From positions 89,371,501-89,435,500 of the forward strand of contig CM027378.1 of NCBI GenBank assembly GCA_015680905.1: a stretch of DNA of 64,000 nucleotides, read 5' to 3'. This document shows positions 1 through 12,416 of this stretch, one piece after another; positions within the stretch are counted from its first letter, which is position 1, and each line of letters begins with the position of its first letter. Made by a program: the position numbers and the translations under genes. The DNA is from Coptis chinensis (Eukaryota > Streptophyta > Magnoliopsida > Ranunculales > Ranunculaceae). The notes under the pieces were generated by a model. That model did no database searches. It was not told the DNA's origin and was given only the letters and a program-made list of their open reading frames with translations.

Positions 1-2263
1 ATGAAATCTCACAACACTAGCTAGCTATTAATTGGTTTAAGAATTCAACTAGGGTAGCACTTTACTACGTTCGCCTGCATTTGAATTGCTTGGATCCTTC
101 TCAAACTTTAACCTGCCCTTACCTGCGGCATAGCTCCTATTACCTTTGAAGTCTTGATACATTTTTGGCTTTTCCAACATTTGTAAGAAGACGAGTTCGG
201 CTCCAAGTAAATACATTTGAGCCCCCTGAAGTACATAAACTGTAGAACATTCTAAAGATACTAATAAAACCATTTCATGCATGGTGCTTGCAGAAAATGG
301 AATGCATTGATTGTGCGAGTGAATGGCAGGGCAATTCTCCTTTGGCACAAACCACAAACCAGGGCAATGATAATGTCCAATCTGTGCCAAAGGAGAACTA
401 CACTGTTATTCTTCTTTACCAACACATGTTCGAACTGCACTTCCTTCGTCGAGTAACCACATAAGCACATACATGCCTTTATATTGTACAATTCGAACTT
501 TAAATTTGGATATACCATAGGAAGAAGCAGCATATCCTAGAAACTATGCTTCCCAATTAAGGGCTTTAATTTTCTTTTTAGCCGTATCCTTATCATGCTC
601 CTGGTCCCCAATTTCACATGTCGTCTCCACGTGAAAGTCACAAATCCTTGTAGTCTGTACCCCAACAACTAGTCATTCTGTAATAGAATTCATACATGTA
701 ACAAATGGAGTATATGAGGCTTTTTTTAAGGACACCATTTACGTTGTTACTGAAACTTTTGTTTGTATTAAACAAAGTAAAGGAACTTCCAAACTGAGTA
801 ACCAACCACCTGATATGTTATCTATATATATTATACTAAGTTTCTACTAACTAAATGGTGTAATTGGACAGTCAAGATCTTGTCTTGCTTTCTTTGAGAT
901 TGATATGACCATAAATTTTACTAGAAACCAATCAAGCATGATTTTAGTTGTGTTCTTTATTGGGTTCTTTAATAAATATATTCCGAAGTTTACCTACAAA
1001 AAATATGAATAGTGTACGCGTATATTGTCATACAATCCTCCGTAGTTAAGAAAACGTGCAAGCATAACAAATGCAATGCACCCTGCTAACATGAGTTTTT
1101 TTTTTAAGTCTCAAGTATAAATGAGGATGAAATTACGTAAGCAGTGAAAGAATGAATCGTTATGAAAAATAGAGGCACAAATATAAATCAAAGTTAAACT
1201 TTAGCATAACTAATCCGCTTTTGGCTTCTAATACCCTCAATTCCCTCAAATACTGAGGCCTTGAGTGAAAGGAGAATAAACAAGAAGGGACACAGGTCAG
1301 AGAACATTCCCCTGGATCTTCCTCTTTGTTATGCTCATTTCCTACTTTTTTTCTCTCCGTCCCTTTTCTTCGAGAATAATATCCATGACCCTTGAGAAAG
1401 TGGGGGCATCAATTTCCTTTTTTCTCTCCTTTTTTTTTTCTCGTTTATATTGCCTACCAGATAACGTCGACTTTCTACAAATTGATCTTGGCTCCTGATT
1501 TTTCTTCCCCAAAGATATGTCTAGCACTTTCAAACCTTTTATGTTCTGTACTAATCACGCAAAGGGTTTTATGGACCACATACACAGCAATTCCTTCAAA
1601 TTAATATATGTTGTTCATAGTTTCATACTACTATCAAACAACACCACATCCAAATACACCAAAATAATTCCCAATTCCCGTAAGATAATTTCTGGCAAAA
1701 ATGCTTGGTTCACGCAAGCGACTGCCTTGTTATTGTAACAATACGCATATTAACTGAGTTCTCACTTGCCGAGTGCTTACAATTATTTACTTTTACTTTT
1801 AATTAATTTATTAATTTATTTTGGGCGAGGAAAATTATTTGCAAAACCCTCGTCTTTTAGAGATAACACAATTTTATCTTAAAGAAAAAGTTAACGGTGA
1901 ACATACCTATTGCTATTGCTCGTGTGATTCATGTAAGGGTCCCTTCATGTAACCTTTGTCTATCTGTAGAGGCTCCTTGAGCGAAACTTCTTCGTTACAC
2001 CATGTTGCATTCGAATGGAAATTTAGTGGATCGGCTGTGATGAGGTTGTTGGTGGTGCTAATTTACACAGATATCATTTGTGACTTTACATTAGTTTTTT
2101 ACTCTAAATTCATGGTGAAGAGGAAGAAATAAATAATAAAGTATTAAAAATAACAAATATAATTCCGAAACTTTCTATTATCTTGTACCGCACGATACGT
2201 GACTCTGTTGATTTTAATATTTTCCGGAAAGATACGGTCAAATGAAGTGGCTCAATTTATCTC
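1..2263. other. Intergenic DNA with a possible gene fragment (minus strand, about 49-390)
   Basis: This stretch is AT-rich and mostly without convincing coding sequence. On the minus strand an open frame from about 390 to 49 reads like real protein: it includes YLLGAELVFLQMLEKPKMYQ and ends in NAGERSKVLP. A second open frame (533-261) overlaps it in another register. I do not recognise a family. It could be the last exon of a gene whose remainder is absent or a decayed copy. A pyrimidine-rich tract lies near 1415-1445. The remainder to 2263 includes the 3' flank of the WRKY gene, and I see no other feature. Confidence 0.25.
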
Positions 2264-5200
2264 TTATCCTGTACTCTCACACCATGAAGCTCTTAAGTTA
2301 CACCGGCGGTGTTCCCCCTCTTTTTCTATAAACCCTCTCCGAAAAACCACCGAACACTCCGGCAACTCACCAAGATCAGCAAATAATGACTCATCTTCTT
2401 CTTTTACTATTGGGAAAATTATTTCCACGTCATCATCTACATTACTGTTTCCCGCGTAAATTGGACTATCAAATACTGTTGTTGGTGAGGTGGATGCCAC
2501 GCCAGCAAACCAGCTAAAATCATCTGACGTCATCAATGGACCCTCGACCAGGTCAGAAAATTGGGTTTCGGGTTCGGGTTTGGGCTGGATAAGTAGAATG
2601 TTGGATTCTTGAGCTGGGCTTTCATCGGGTTCTGAAGTGGTTGTGGTGGTTGTGGGGGTGGAGTTGGAGTTGGTGGTTTTGGAAGGGTGATTGTGGTCAC
2701 AAGCGTATGTTATGAGGAGCATGGTGGGGTTTAGTCGGCTTCTTTCGACTTGTTTTCTTGCTGGGCAACCCTTTGAGCTACTACATCGATAGTATCCTCT
2801 GCCAAATTCCAAAGAAAGATAATTAGATAAGAGATTATATTAGAATATTCCAAAGTCCACATGCATCTAGCAAGAAAAACACTATTCACACATTTGCCAC
2901 TATTTATCACTATTTGATATGATTTATGACATGTAGCAAATGCTTTTGAGTTTTGCCACAACTAGTGATTTGCCATAATTTTGATGGCAAAATTTATTGG
3001 GGTGGGAGGAAGGGGGGGGGGTTATGTAAATTTTGCTACAACAAATTATACACAAATTTGCCACAAATTATTTATTATCATGTACTCAAACATCAACAAA
3101 TCTAGATTTGCCACAAACCATTTGCAATCACCACTTTGATTACTATGACAAATTTACCATTGGCAAATGGTGACACAATTTGTCTTTGCCATAGCTCTTA
3201 TCAAACACAGCCATAGTTCCACACTTCCACTCCAATATTGAATTGGTCATATAACTAGGGGTGCCAATGGATACCCGATTACCCGAAACCAAACCGAAAC
3301 CGAATATTCTGGTTCTGAGTCTTAAAAAGTTAGACTCATTTAAAATGAGTCATTAAAAACCAAACCGATAAGAACCGAAACCGTTAAACTGAATAGTAAA
3401 AAACCCATGGGTACCCGAATCGAAATCGAAACCGATTATTATGATTTCGATATATAAAATTTAATATTATATTACATTTAAGATAATCAAACTCATACAT
3501 CATAATATAAAATATATTTTTTATGTGTAAAAGTCTATTAAATATATATAGCATAATAGTGAATGTGTGTTGTTAAATGTATATTTTATAATTATACGTT
3601 ACACAAGTGTATCACAGATTGTTAATAATAATGTCAATGTATATATTATGAATTAACTAATACATTTTATATTTATTAACTTATGCACGTGTATATTTAA
3701 ATAAGATACACATGTTTGATATATTGTGGTACACACACTTATTATAAACCAATATATAGTGTTCATGTTAAAAATTAGTGATGAGATGTAATTGTAAGAT
3801 GTATGTACTCGCATGTTCGATTTAAAATGCGAGTTAATACACGTGTACAAATATATGTGTATGCACGTAAAATATATCAATGTAACAAATATATGTGATT
3901 GCACGTGTACACGATCGAGTTAATACAAGGAAACAAATATATGTGTATGTCGTAAAAAAAAATCAAAATTATAAGGTTAGATATTTGATTATTTTAATTT
4001 CTATATCAAAAGTTTAAATTATCACATGAATAGTAAATGTTTTAACGTGTATGATTGATACATATTCATAAATTGATGTAAATATGATTGTTGATACATC
4101 ACTAATTATATATAAAATATTATCGTATAGGAAAATAAAAAATAAAAAAAAAATAATGCAAGTTTTAGTATTTAAATGATTGAAATTGTTTAATAATCAT
4201 AATAAATAATAAATACCCAAATTAGAACCGAAACCGATAAAAACCCATGGATTTTTATGGTTTTGGATTGGGTTTTATAATTCTTATACTAAAACCGTTG
4301 AGAACCGAAATCAATAAAACCACAAATAGTAAACCCAAACCAAAACCGCTAAAACCCGACCCAAAACCGACCCATTGGCACCCCTACATATTACCCTCAT
4401 TTTCATAATATCAGGTTCCATCAAAATACGTTAATTGACTGTCTAAACAGCTAGTTTTAAAATTATCCAGGGAATGAAAGAGTCAAATTCTTAGCTAGGT
4501 CTTAACTATCAACCTCATATACTTCTAAGAAATGAAAAGAAATTAGTATGAAATAAATAATAATAATAATAATAATTTAGCATATACTAATAATATATAT
4601 GTACATTGGTCATTAGACATTAGAAGTTGAAAAAGTCAGCTGCCAAATGACTATTTCAAATTTTATTTATATTCTGCTTCCGCTTAATTGTCTATACATT
4701 CCTGTTAATTGACCTTTTGGTATATTTTACCATTTTTATTTCTTTACAAAGATGAGTTTGTGATAAAATTTCAGTAATCTTCTCTATAATTTCAGAAAAC
4801 CTATTTGGTGATATAACAATCGAACATTGTTAGGAACCATTTCTCTGTACATTTTTCCACCAACACACGATCACATAACTCATTTTGATTTTAGTAAGGA
4901 CTACTATGAAGCACTGTTGATGTTTAATATGTGGCATTGAAATAGTTTGAAAAAAAAAAGTATGTAGTAATGATGTAAATTATATTGGATCAATTTCTTG
5001 TCATTGAATAAAAAATGAAGAAGATATAATTAGAAGGTTTATCTAGGGTCGAACATTTTAGCAAAGATGATCTCAATTGTCCTTCCCTAAAATTAGAAAA
5101 TGCAATAGAAGGTTTATCTAGTGTCGAACATTTTAGCAGGATGATCTCAATTGTCCTTCCCTAAAATTAGAAAATTAGAAAATGCGGTTGAATATATATT

Positions 5201-5906
5201 TATAGCACTCAAAACTAGACCCTGAACCAAAGGTACATGCATCTTTACCGAAAAAAAAAACCAAAGGTACATGCCAAAAAATTTAGAAGTCCGACTTTGT
5301 TCATCTCCAAAAAAATTAGGCAATGCTTTCTCCTTGGGAAATTTCTGGAAGTGAACAAAGTCATTTTCCAGTATCAGAAAATGATTTATTTTAAAAAACG
5401 AACAATGATTGGCATCGGAAAGACATATTGTGCACGTGTTACAAATCATATCCAGGACACGGTACTTATTCGAATTCGGGAAGGAAGGCAAAATAGTACA
5501 TACCTGGGAAATGGAGAGCCTTTGATGGGCTTCTGGCCATACTTTCTCCAAGCCCAAGAATCCGACGGTGGAGCTCCCTCCCCTTTTAGCCTGGACGCAT
5601 CGACGTCTCCTATTGGTACCGACACTACTCTTTTCTGTATAGCGCGCCTACTGGAAAAATCCCCAAAACTTTCACTGTGAGAATTTACAGAAACATGTCA
5701 CACCGGAATTTGACACAATTCCGGTGTAACAGTGGTACTATTACTACTACTACTACCACTACTACTTACCTTCGTTTAGGAGATGGAGTAGGTGTGAGTT
5801 TGTCGTCCCTAGTAATGCCAGAAAATTGGGAAGAATCACTGATATCAATCATGAATCTGGGATCTTCATGCTCACTAACAAAAGAGTTGTTAAATCTACC
5901 ATCCAT
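2264..5906 (-). CDS. WRKY transcription factor, group IIe (WRKY65/69-like), three exons
   Basis: Sequence-specific transcription factor expected to bind W-box DNA (TTGAC core) in the nucleus. Exons are 5906-5770, 5674-5504 and 2798-2264; all splice sites are GT..AG and the joined frame is open for 280 codons. The start is the ATG at 5906 ([10 protein letters not shown]). Exon 2 encodes a basic stretch ([13 protein letters not shown]) and the WRKYGQK heptad. The intron falls directly after SPFPR, the conserved intron site of this domain, and exon 3 continues [16 protein letters not shown] and CDHNHP, giving the C-x5-C...H-x-H zinc ligands. An acidic C-terminal half with [12 protein letters not shown] and a WCESTG end fits the WRKY65/69 subgroup. 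Length is normal. The 2.7-kb second intron contains a hAT insertion. The gene appears intact. Confidence 0.93.
2830..3215. repeat. Repeat rich in TTTGCCA motifs, possible MITE
   Basis: The segment repeats short ATTTGCCA/TGGCAAAT words many times in both orientations and carries a ten-base G run near 3012-3021. On the minus strand its right end reads GGCTGTGTTTGATAA, a terminus style seen in several plant MITE families. I could not define both ends or a target duplication, so the class is uncertain. Confidence 0.4.
3256..4386. mobile_element. Non-autonomous hAT element in the WRKY intron
   Basis: The ends are a perfect 15-bp inverted repeat, TAGGGGTGCCAATGG, at 3256-3270 and 4372-4386. They are flanked by 8-bp direct repeats CATATAAC (3248-3255) and CATATTAC (4387-4394) with one mismatch, which is the hAT target-site length. 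Subterminal DNA at both ends is packed with AACCGAAACC-type words in opposite orientation. The AT-rich centre has no transposase frame, so mobility would depend on an autonomous relative. Confidence 0.92.
4552..4579. repeat. (TAA)n microsatellite
   Basis: About nine tandem ATA/TAA units within the WRKY intron, to the right of the hAT element. Confidence 0.9.
5032..5185. repeat. 75-bp tandem duplication in the WRKY intron
   Basis: Two copies begin AGAAGGTTTATCTAG at 5032 and 5107 and run through CTTCCCTAAAATTAGAAAA. They differ by a few substitutions and a short indel. They lie 320-470 bp from the exon 2 donor site and have no coding meaning that I can see. Confidence 0.9.
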
Positions 5907-8366
5907 GATGTTGGGACTTGGAACAATATGAACTATTGATTCTTTGATGATGATGGTGTTTCAGACATTCAAGAACATGGTGAACATAGAGAGAAGAGAG
6001 GGAGAGAGTTGGGATTGATGATATGAGTAGTACTGTAGTAGTAGGAGAAGAAATGGATGGATTAGGACTTGGTTTTAATATGTATGACAGAAAGGCATTC
6101 GTGTATAGTTTATAGAGGACGTGCAAGCAAATAGCCAAATATTATATAATCTTATAAACAAAATATATTGCAAGTGAAAGCAACTCTATTTTAAAATATG
6201 TTTAGTCTTTGGTGTCACATGTATCTCCCTTCAATGAAGGAAAGACGGGGTTAAGATTATCTAGTTGGTTTATTTCATTATGTCATCCTATGTCAAAAAC
6301 TTAGAACAATTGAACTTCGACTCGCTTTGCTTTCGTTGTCTGAATCAACTTGGATGTCCACCTGGAAAATTAGAAACATCCAAGTAGTCAGTCGAGTTGG
6401 GTGAATCTGATAAGTTGTTTGTTCTTATAAAAACAACAGTAATAAGTTCGCTCCTAGAATATATCATGGAGTAGTTGCGACTTGGGACTATGTGAGTGGT
6501 TGGATGCAAATCAGTTCTGATTTCTGAACTCCTTGTGATTTCTTTTGGTTAAGTGGAAAGTTATAGTCACAAATTTTTATCCGAAAGTGTTACGAAGTAT
6601 GTAGTAACTCTGAACTATGATTTGGGTTAATAAATTTAATTACGCGAAAACAATCCAAGAAATCTAGTTTTTAGCACCAGCTTCCTGCATTGCATGCCAC
6701 TGTGTTGGATCCAGTCTTCCTGAGTTCCATCTCGACTCTTGAAATAGTCGTAAGATGATCTAATCTCCTACTTCACCTGCTGGTTGCATTATATTTTGAG
6801 TCATGTATTCTACCTAGCTTACTCTACTCAATTTTGAATCTTCTAATATTCTTTTCACATCTTAAAATAATTTGGAATTGAAGTTGAACTATTGTGAATA
6901 AGTTGTAATTATTATAAGTGTAAGATAATGATTAATCTGACAGACTTGGTATAATCTTGCATGAGACACGACTTTGAATAGATTTAATGGAAGAATAGAT
7001 TCCTAAGCTGGGCAAAAATATTTAAGATATCAATATGGTGGCAGAGCAGGGTTGGTATAGGTGACAGTTATAACTTATATGAAGTGCATTTAATTTGTAC
7101 ATCCATCTCAGATAGCATCTCAATATCTCAATGGCGCTAGAAAACTAATGAAATGCAGAACGTGCAAGAGGAATTGAAATTATAGAAACTAATAAACAAA
7201 CAGACGTTCCTCGATAGTCGATGAAATGCTATCTTTAAAATTTGAGGAACGCTAGCATGCTGCAGCAGAAAAAGATAAAACTTGGATGTTGAGATTCACA
7301 CTTACCTTTGAATATGTACACGCTTCTGCCAAGGTGATATCTTCGGCACTGATTGTTTGAAACAGGTCAATGTGGCTTCCTGATCCGGTCACGTTTCAGG
7401 TGTCACCCTACATCCTTAAATTCTGTATTTGATGAAATGGCTACACAAATGTAACTATTTTAAAGAAGAGGAAGAGGCAGAAGAAACCATCAAATATCAA
7501 AGGAAGAACAACACTTGCAATTTATATGCCCTTAAAATGCTGAATCCCAGTTGTGTGTACATATTTTAGCAAATTAATATGTAGCACGTGGTAATATCTT
7601 TTTATTGCTCGTCTTGGTATGGGTAGGAAGTACCATAACACACTTCAAGTCCAAGTCCTAAATAACTCACATCCTAGGTTCGGAAGTGAAATAAAAAAAA
7701 AAAAAGATTCGAAACGGAACTAGTTGGAGTAGTAGGTTCGGAGAAGTGTTGAACTCGAACTCCAGAGTTCAAATACTCAATTTGGGAAACATGTTTTATT
7801 GTTGTAGCTTATAGAAGAGTGTAGATAAAACTTAATAAGAGATTGTTTCCTAATTAAACTCTAATTACTTAACTAACAAGTAATTATAGAAACCTAATCT
7901 ATTCTTATAAATAGAATAATTGAACTATGTTTTGAGTTGCATTGTTATTTAATCATCAACAAAAATTTGTATTTCTAGATTAGGTATATCCATAAATGCA
8001 GCATTGTCCAGACTGAAGTTCTTTTTTTTCATGGTAAATTGAAGTTGTTCTGACTACTGCTTGATTGACAAAGTTTATGATACTGAAAAAACTGAAGAAG
8101 ATATTTCCGTGCAAAAAAACAAGAAAAGAAAAATACTGCCTAAATAAAGGAGCTTCAGCATGAATTTCAACAAACAAAAATCTTGCCAATTCAGCTGAAC
8201 CAAATTGTAATATAAATCAACAGATGTCATATTTCTGTCCTATTGAAAATCAGAACTGTTGGTCATCAAAGAAAATCAGAACTTCTGCTTGTAATCCCTA
8301 AGAAAATCTTACACAGCTATGGTGTACATATAAGTCCTTCAATACATTCATATAAAATTTCAAACC
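5907..8366. other. Intergenic region between WRKY (5' side) and RABA1 (3' side)
   Basis: Next to the WRKY start the minus strand is CT-rich (5985-6015, a GAGA-type microsatellite), probably 5' leader. A TATA-like TATAAGATTATATAA lies near 6145-6160 on the minus strand. The middle, about 6200-7700, shows no gene. From about 7790 to 7985 the sequence resembles the end of an old LTR, with TATAAATAG and ATCATCAAC, but I found no partner repeat. The right end should hold the RABA1 3' UTR. Confidence 0.5.
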
Positions 8367-10721
8367 CTAATTCGAGCAACATCCAATTCTTTTTAGCGCA
8401 GACACATCATCTTTGACGTGTATTTTCTCCCCTTTACTGGGGACATTTGAAGCAGCTCCATCATCTCCAGTCTCGACTGTCCTCCTGCTTACTATATGGT
8501 AGATCTGAGTCAGTACTTCTGCGAATGCATTTTCCACATTGGTTGCATCCAATGCGGAAGTTTCCATGAAGTAGAGAGACTCCGTCTCAGCAAAAGTTTT
8601 ACCGTCCTCGGTTGAGACCGCCACAAGATGTCGGAGGTCCGACTTGTTCCCAATGAGCATAACGACGATGTTAGGGTCAGTATGGTCCCTCAATTCCTTC
8701 AACCACCTCTCAGTGTTCTCAAACGTTGCGTGTCGAGTGACATCATAAACAAGTAATGCACCTACAGCTCCTCTGTAGTAAGCACTAGTAATTGCACGAT
8801 ACCTGCAACTCAATCAAGCAAATCAGGGAAAAGACATTTGCAAACCAATAACAGCTTTGAATCTACCATCAATGATATCTGGTGCTAACCAACTAAAATC
8901 ATGATTACTAACAAGGGATAAAAACAACAAAATTAACAATTAAGCCAGTCGGAGTGTGGGAATATAGGCATGCCTTGTTGAATGTGCTCTACAAAAAAAA
9001 CACAATGAAGGACTCGGTGACTTATTAATTATTCTTGCTTGAACGTCTTCACATACAGCCAATACGAGTTTTCTTCCATCTGCTGACAGCTTAACTATGA
9101 TAACGGGGCGAAAAAAAGCAATGAAGTTCAAAGTGACATTATCATTTAAAGGGTATCTAGCAGGCTATCGAAGTAAAACCTCAGAAGTATGAAGTAAAAG
9201 ATCTTGATTCAATACAGCTAAATGCGAGGGAATATAATAAGAGGGGGACTACATCTGCACGCTCACTAAACTGGATGATAATATGGCTGGCGAAACAAGA
9301 TTTTCCAAACAGATTCAAACTTTCAGAAGCTACTGATAATGTTGACGGCTACAGTAGTTAGCATGATGTTTCAAAGTGAATACCTACTTCCTTTGTGTGG
9401 TGTACCCCCACAACAGAAAAAGCCCATATCAGACGTATGATATTTTAAGGTTCAGTTAACTGAGGTAGAATTTTGTATTAAGTGGATGTCTGGATGTAAG
9501 GAAAGATTCTACATAACAAATTTTGGACGTCTACAAGGTGGACAAAACTTGAAGAGATACATCATCTACACTCCCCTCCAATAACTAATCAACAATAAAG
9601 TCCTCTCGTCTATATGAAATTTAAGCAAGTCAACCATTTTCCTACAAGTAACTTTTGTTGAAACTCTAAAATGAATAGATTAAAGCCTAAGTTACATTGA
9701 CACAGATACAAATAGTCTGACATGGCGAAGTATCACGAATTGGGGTATCATATACAATACGTGTCTGTGTCTGTGTCTGTGTCTGTGTCGTGTCTGACAC
9801 GGACACGTGGATACATATCCTACACAGATTTACAATATGGCGTGTCCATTTAACATAGATTATAGCAAGACAAGAAATTCTATTCTCTCCCAGGTGGCAA
9901 TATGCGGACCCTTTGATATCTGGACATGCGGCGCTTCAGTAGTGTCAGGGAAATCAATACAGAAATACAACTCAACAGTCAATCTGCCTTCACAGAAAAG
10001 TTCACAGCACATGACCATCAAACCATACAGACATGCGCGCCACACATGAAAGTAGAGTTTGGGATGTCCTATTAGCGGACATCTCCAGATCAAGGATCGC
10101 CTGGCCAACGATCTACTCTTGTGATAGGAGGGACAAGCTGTTTTTGACAGACAGATCCACCAACAATCCACTCTTGTGGTAGGTGGTAGCCACTGGCCCA
10201 GCAGCTTGGGCCGAGGCATTAACCACAACCAAAATCAGGGAAATTGAGTTATCTCATATACTCAATACAACATATTCGTCTAAAACACATAAAACTAATA
10301 ATGTCTTGGCAACAAAAAACTAATCCCCTCTTTTAATTACAAACAAAACATAGCTAACATCAGTTTACCTTTACACTAAAACCTACTACACAACACTTGA
10401 GATCTCAAACAAAAAATACCCATCATTAAAAACTTAAAATCAAGCAAAACTAACAAATACCCAAGTCATGAAAACAAAAGATAAGAAGAAAAAAACAAAC
10501 CTTTCTTGACCAGCAGTATCCCAAACCTGAGCTTTAACAACTTTGCCATCAACAGTTAAACTCCTATTAGCAAACTCAACACCAATAGTAGACTTAGATT
10601 CAAGACTGAACTCATTCTTAGTAAATCTAGACAATAGATTAGACTTGCCTACACCTGAATCTCCTATTAAAACTACTTTGAATAAGTAATCATAGTCTTC
10701 ATCCGCTTTATATCCAGCCAT
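8367..10721 (-). CDS. RABA1: Rab GTPase, RABA1 (Rab11-type) family, two exons
   Basis: Small GTPase of the plant RABA1 group; members act in trafficking from the trans-Golgi/recycling endosome towards the plasma membrane and cell plate. Exons are 10721-10501 and 8802-8367, joined at AG|G inside the codon after QE, giving 218 residues, normal for the family. Exon 1 carries the P-loop GDSGVGKS, the switch I threonine in KSTIGVEF and the switch II motif WDTAGQE. Exon 2 starts [20 protein letters not shown] and has NKSD and the SAL base-binding motifs. The C-terminus is GCCSN, a double cysteine for geranylgeranylation. The intron position matches other RABA genes. No lesion is visible. The exact RABA1 paralogue cannot be fixed from this view. 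Confidence 0.95.
8803..10500 (-). other. Intron of the RABA1 gene with repeats
   Basis: A 1698-bp GT..AG intron after the DTAGQE switch II codons (donor GTTTG at 10500, acceptor TTGCAG at 8803). It includes a GTGTCT microsatellite at 9761-9796. At about 10100-10200 there are two similar stretches around ACTCTTGTG(A/G)TAGG, probably repeat-derived. No separate gene is supported. Confidence 0.85.
9761..9796. repeat. (GTGTCT)n microsatellite
   Basis: About six tandem GTGTCT units, followed by an inverted GTGTCTGACACGGACAC stretch that could form a hairpin. It lies in the RABA1 intron. Confidence 0.9.
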
Positions 10722-11107
10722 CTGTTAATAATAATAATAATAAGTGTGTAAAGAGAGTTGGGTTTATGTACTTATGTTTGAATATGTTTTTTTTTTGAGA
10801 TAATTTCTTTGGTCTTAGTGACGAGGAAAGTGAGAGACTGATGTCAGCTTTGCTTTGATTGGAAAGTCCAAAAAATGTACATTTTAGTGAACGATTTTTT
10901 TGGACTCTTGTTTTTGATGATTGGGTTGCGGAATGTCGAACATATCTGGTGATATTTCAGGATATTGGACCAACGATACTTTTATAGAGTTGGAAAATAA
11001 CAGCTTGGGCTTTGATTAGGAGCCCGTAAAAATATGAATGATGGGCCGAAGGTCTCAGACGACAACAGACGATATCTCATATCAACTGTCTTTGACGTTC
11101 TAGCTCA
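10722..11107. promoter_or_regulatory. Upstream region and 5' leader of RABA1
   Basis: Immediately upstream of the ATG the minus strand is a TTA-repeat tract ending TTAACAG, then pyrimidine-rich DNA. No clear TATA box was found. It is assigned as promoter/leader only by position. The fold-back element begins at about 11108. Confidence 0.4.
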
Positions 11108-11811
11108 TAATTCTGGGGAAAAAAACAGTTTTGACCCTTCAACTTGGACACAATTATGAAGTTACATTTAGACAATTTAAACTCTGGACTTGAAGAACGC
11201 AAATAGGTCCGTTTGGGACACAAAATTCCGATACCTGAAAGAGAATGTGGCAACTTCTTTTCATGTGTGGAATTTCATTTTAATGACGTGTAATCCAATC
11301 AAATTGAACCAGGTGATTGGGCAAGCGCTGAGGTGTCTTTTTAACCCACATCATCACTAGCTAAACCACATACTCCTTACGTGACACCCACATACTCCTC
11401 ACTTCTAAATATCGGCAAATCCACATATCGGCAAAGCACCACCACCACTAACAGAATGAAACGATAAAAATCAGAAGCAGAAGGTCGTTTGATTGCAATT
11501 GTAGAAGAAGGAGAAGAAGTAGTGCAACTCAAATTCCTCACAAGTATGTGAATTTGCAGATATTTAGAAGTGAGGAGTATGTGGGTGTCACGTGAGGAAT
11601 ATGTGGTTTAGCTAGTGATGATGTGGGTTAAAAGGACACCTCAGCGCTTGCCCAATCACCTGGTTCAATTTGATTGGATTACAGGTCATTAAAATGAAAT
11701 TCCACACATGAAAAGAAGTTGCCACATCCTCTTTCAGGTACCGGAATTTTGTGTCCCAAATCGACCTGCTTGCGTTCTTCAAGGCCAGGGTTTAAATTGC
11801 CTAAATGGAAC
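11108..11811. mobile_element. Fold-back (long inverted repeat) element, left part
   Basis: Two arms of about 270-300 bp, roughly 11138-11428 and 11543-11811, are near-perfect reverse complements. Examples are GAGTATGTGGGTGTCACGTG on the right against CACGTGAC-type sequence on the left, and CCCAATCACCTGGTTCAATT against its reverse complement. They are separated by a ~115-bp spacer rich in GAA/CCA triplets. There is no coding capacity. The right arm stops abruptly at GGAAC where the Ty3 LTR begins; the missing tip is at about 41799-41838. This looks like a fold-back MITE that served as the landing site for the retrotransposon stack. Confidence 0.88.
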
Positions 11812-12338
11812 TGTGAGGGAGTAATATATATTTACAATAAATATTAAGCACGTGTCAAGCACACCAGGATGATCACACGTAGCCACACAACCAGGTCGAT
11901 GATGACCAGCTCATACAGGTTAAGCGACCTCATCAGCACCCCGAATGTCCTTCTCCCAAAACGTCCGCCAGAACGTCATGCTTCCAGAACGCTAACTCTA
12001 GCCAACACCCCAACGGCTAGTAACGTATGTTGCAGTTGGCATCATCAAGACCAGAGCTTCAATTGCGCTTGCCATTACTCCACCGCAGGATGCTTTCATG
12101 GCTTATTAAATGTCATCAAGTCCATAACTTGACCTGATGCGAGAGAGGAGGCGCAGTCACCTTTGCCTATATAAAGAAGAGGTGGAACTACGTCTGACTT
12201 GATTCAAGTTTTCCCCCAGCAGAGAGAACTTGATACATAGGCAGTTCGTCCAAACGAACTCGGTCAAACCCTATCAAACAATCCTTTCTCCCCCAAATTG
12301 CCTACATCAGTAAGGTTATATGAAATATAACCTTTACA
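11812..12338 (+). repeat. 5' LTR of the Tat element
   Basis: Starts TGTGAGGGAG and ends CCTTTACA (TG..CA). It contains a TATA box, CTATATAAAGAAGAGG, near 12166-12181, expected to start the genomic transcript. It is followed directly by the primer-binding-site-like TTGGCGCCGTTTGTGG at 12339-12354. Confidence 0.92.
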
Positions 12339-12354
12339 TTGGCGCCGTTTGTGG
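12339..12354 (+). promoter_or_regulatory. Primer binding site of the Tat element
   Basis: TTGGCGCCGTTTGTGG lies immediately after the 5' LTR CA end. The TGGCGCCG core is the usual tRNA-primer complement in this retrotransposon lineage. Confidence 0.75.
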
Positions 12355-12416
12355 CTCGATTTCTTGAATCCACAAACCTTTAAACAAAAAACCCTCAAAC
12401 AAAATCTCAAGCCCAT

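Larger units (their letters stand above)
2799..5503 (-). other. Second intron of the WRKY gene
   Basis: The intron interrupts the WRKY domain after the arginine of SPFPR. The donor at 5503 reads GTATGT and the acceptor ends TTTGGCAG at 2799. It is 2705 bp long, of which 1131 bp is a hAT element and further parts look repeat-derived (see 2830-3215 and 5032-5185). No independent gene is visible inside. Confidence 0.9.

Noticed and set aside
7790..7985. Possible LTR end with TATAAATAG and ATCATCAAC
   Set aside because: No second copy, clear termini or target duplication could be found, so it is not called as an element.
9860..10228. 122-codon minus-strand frame in the RABA1 intron
   Set aside because: It lies wholly within a well-defined intron, in repeat-like DNA, with no motif.
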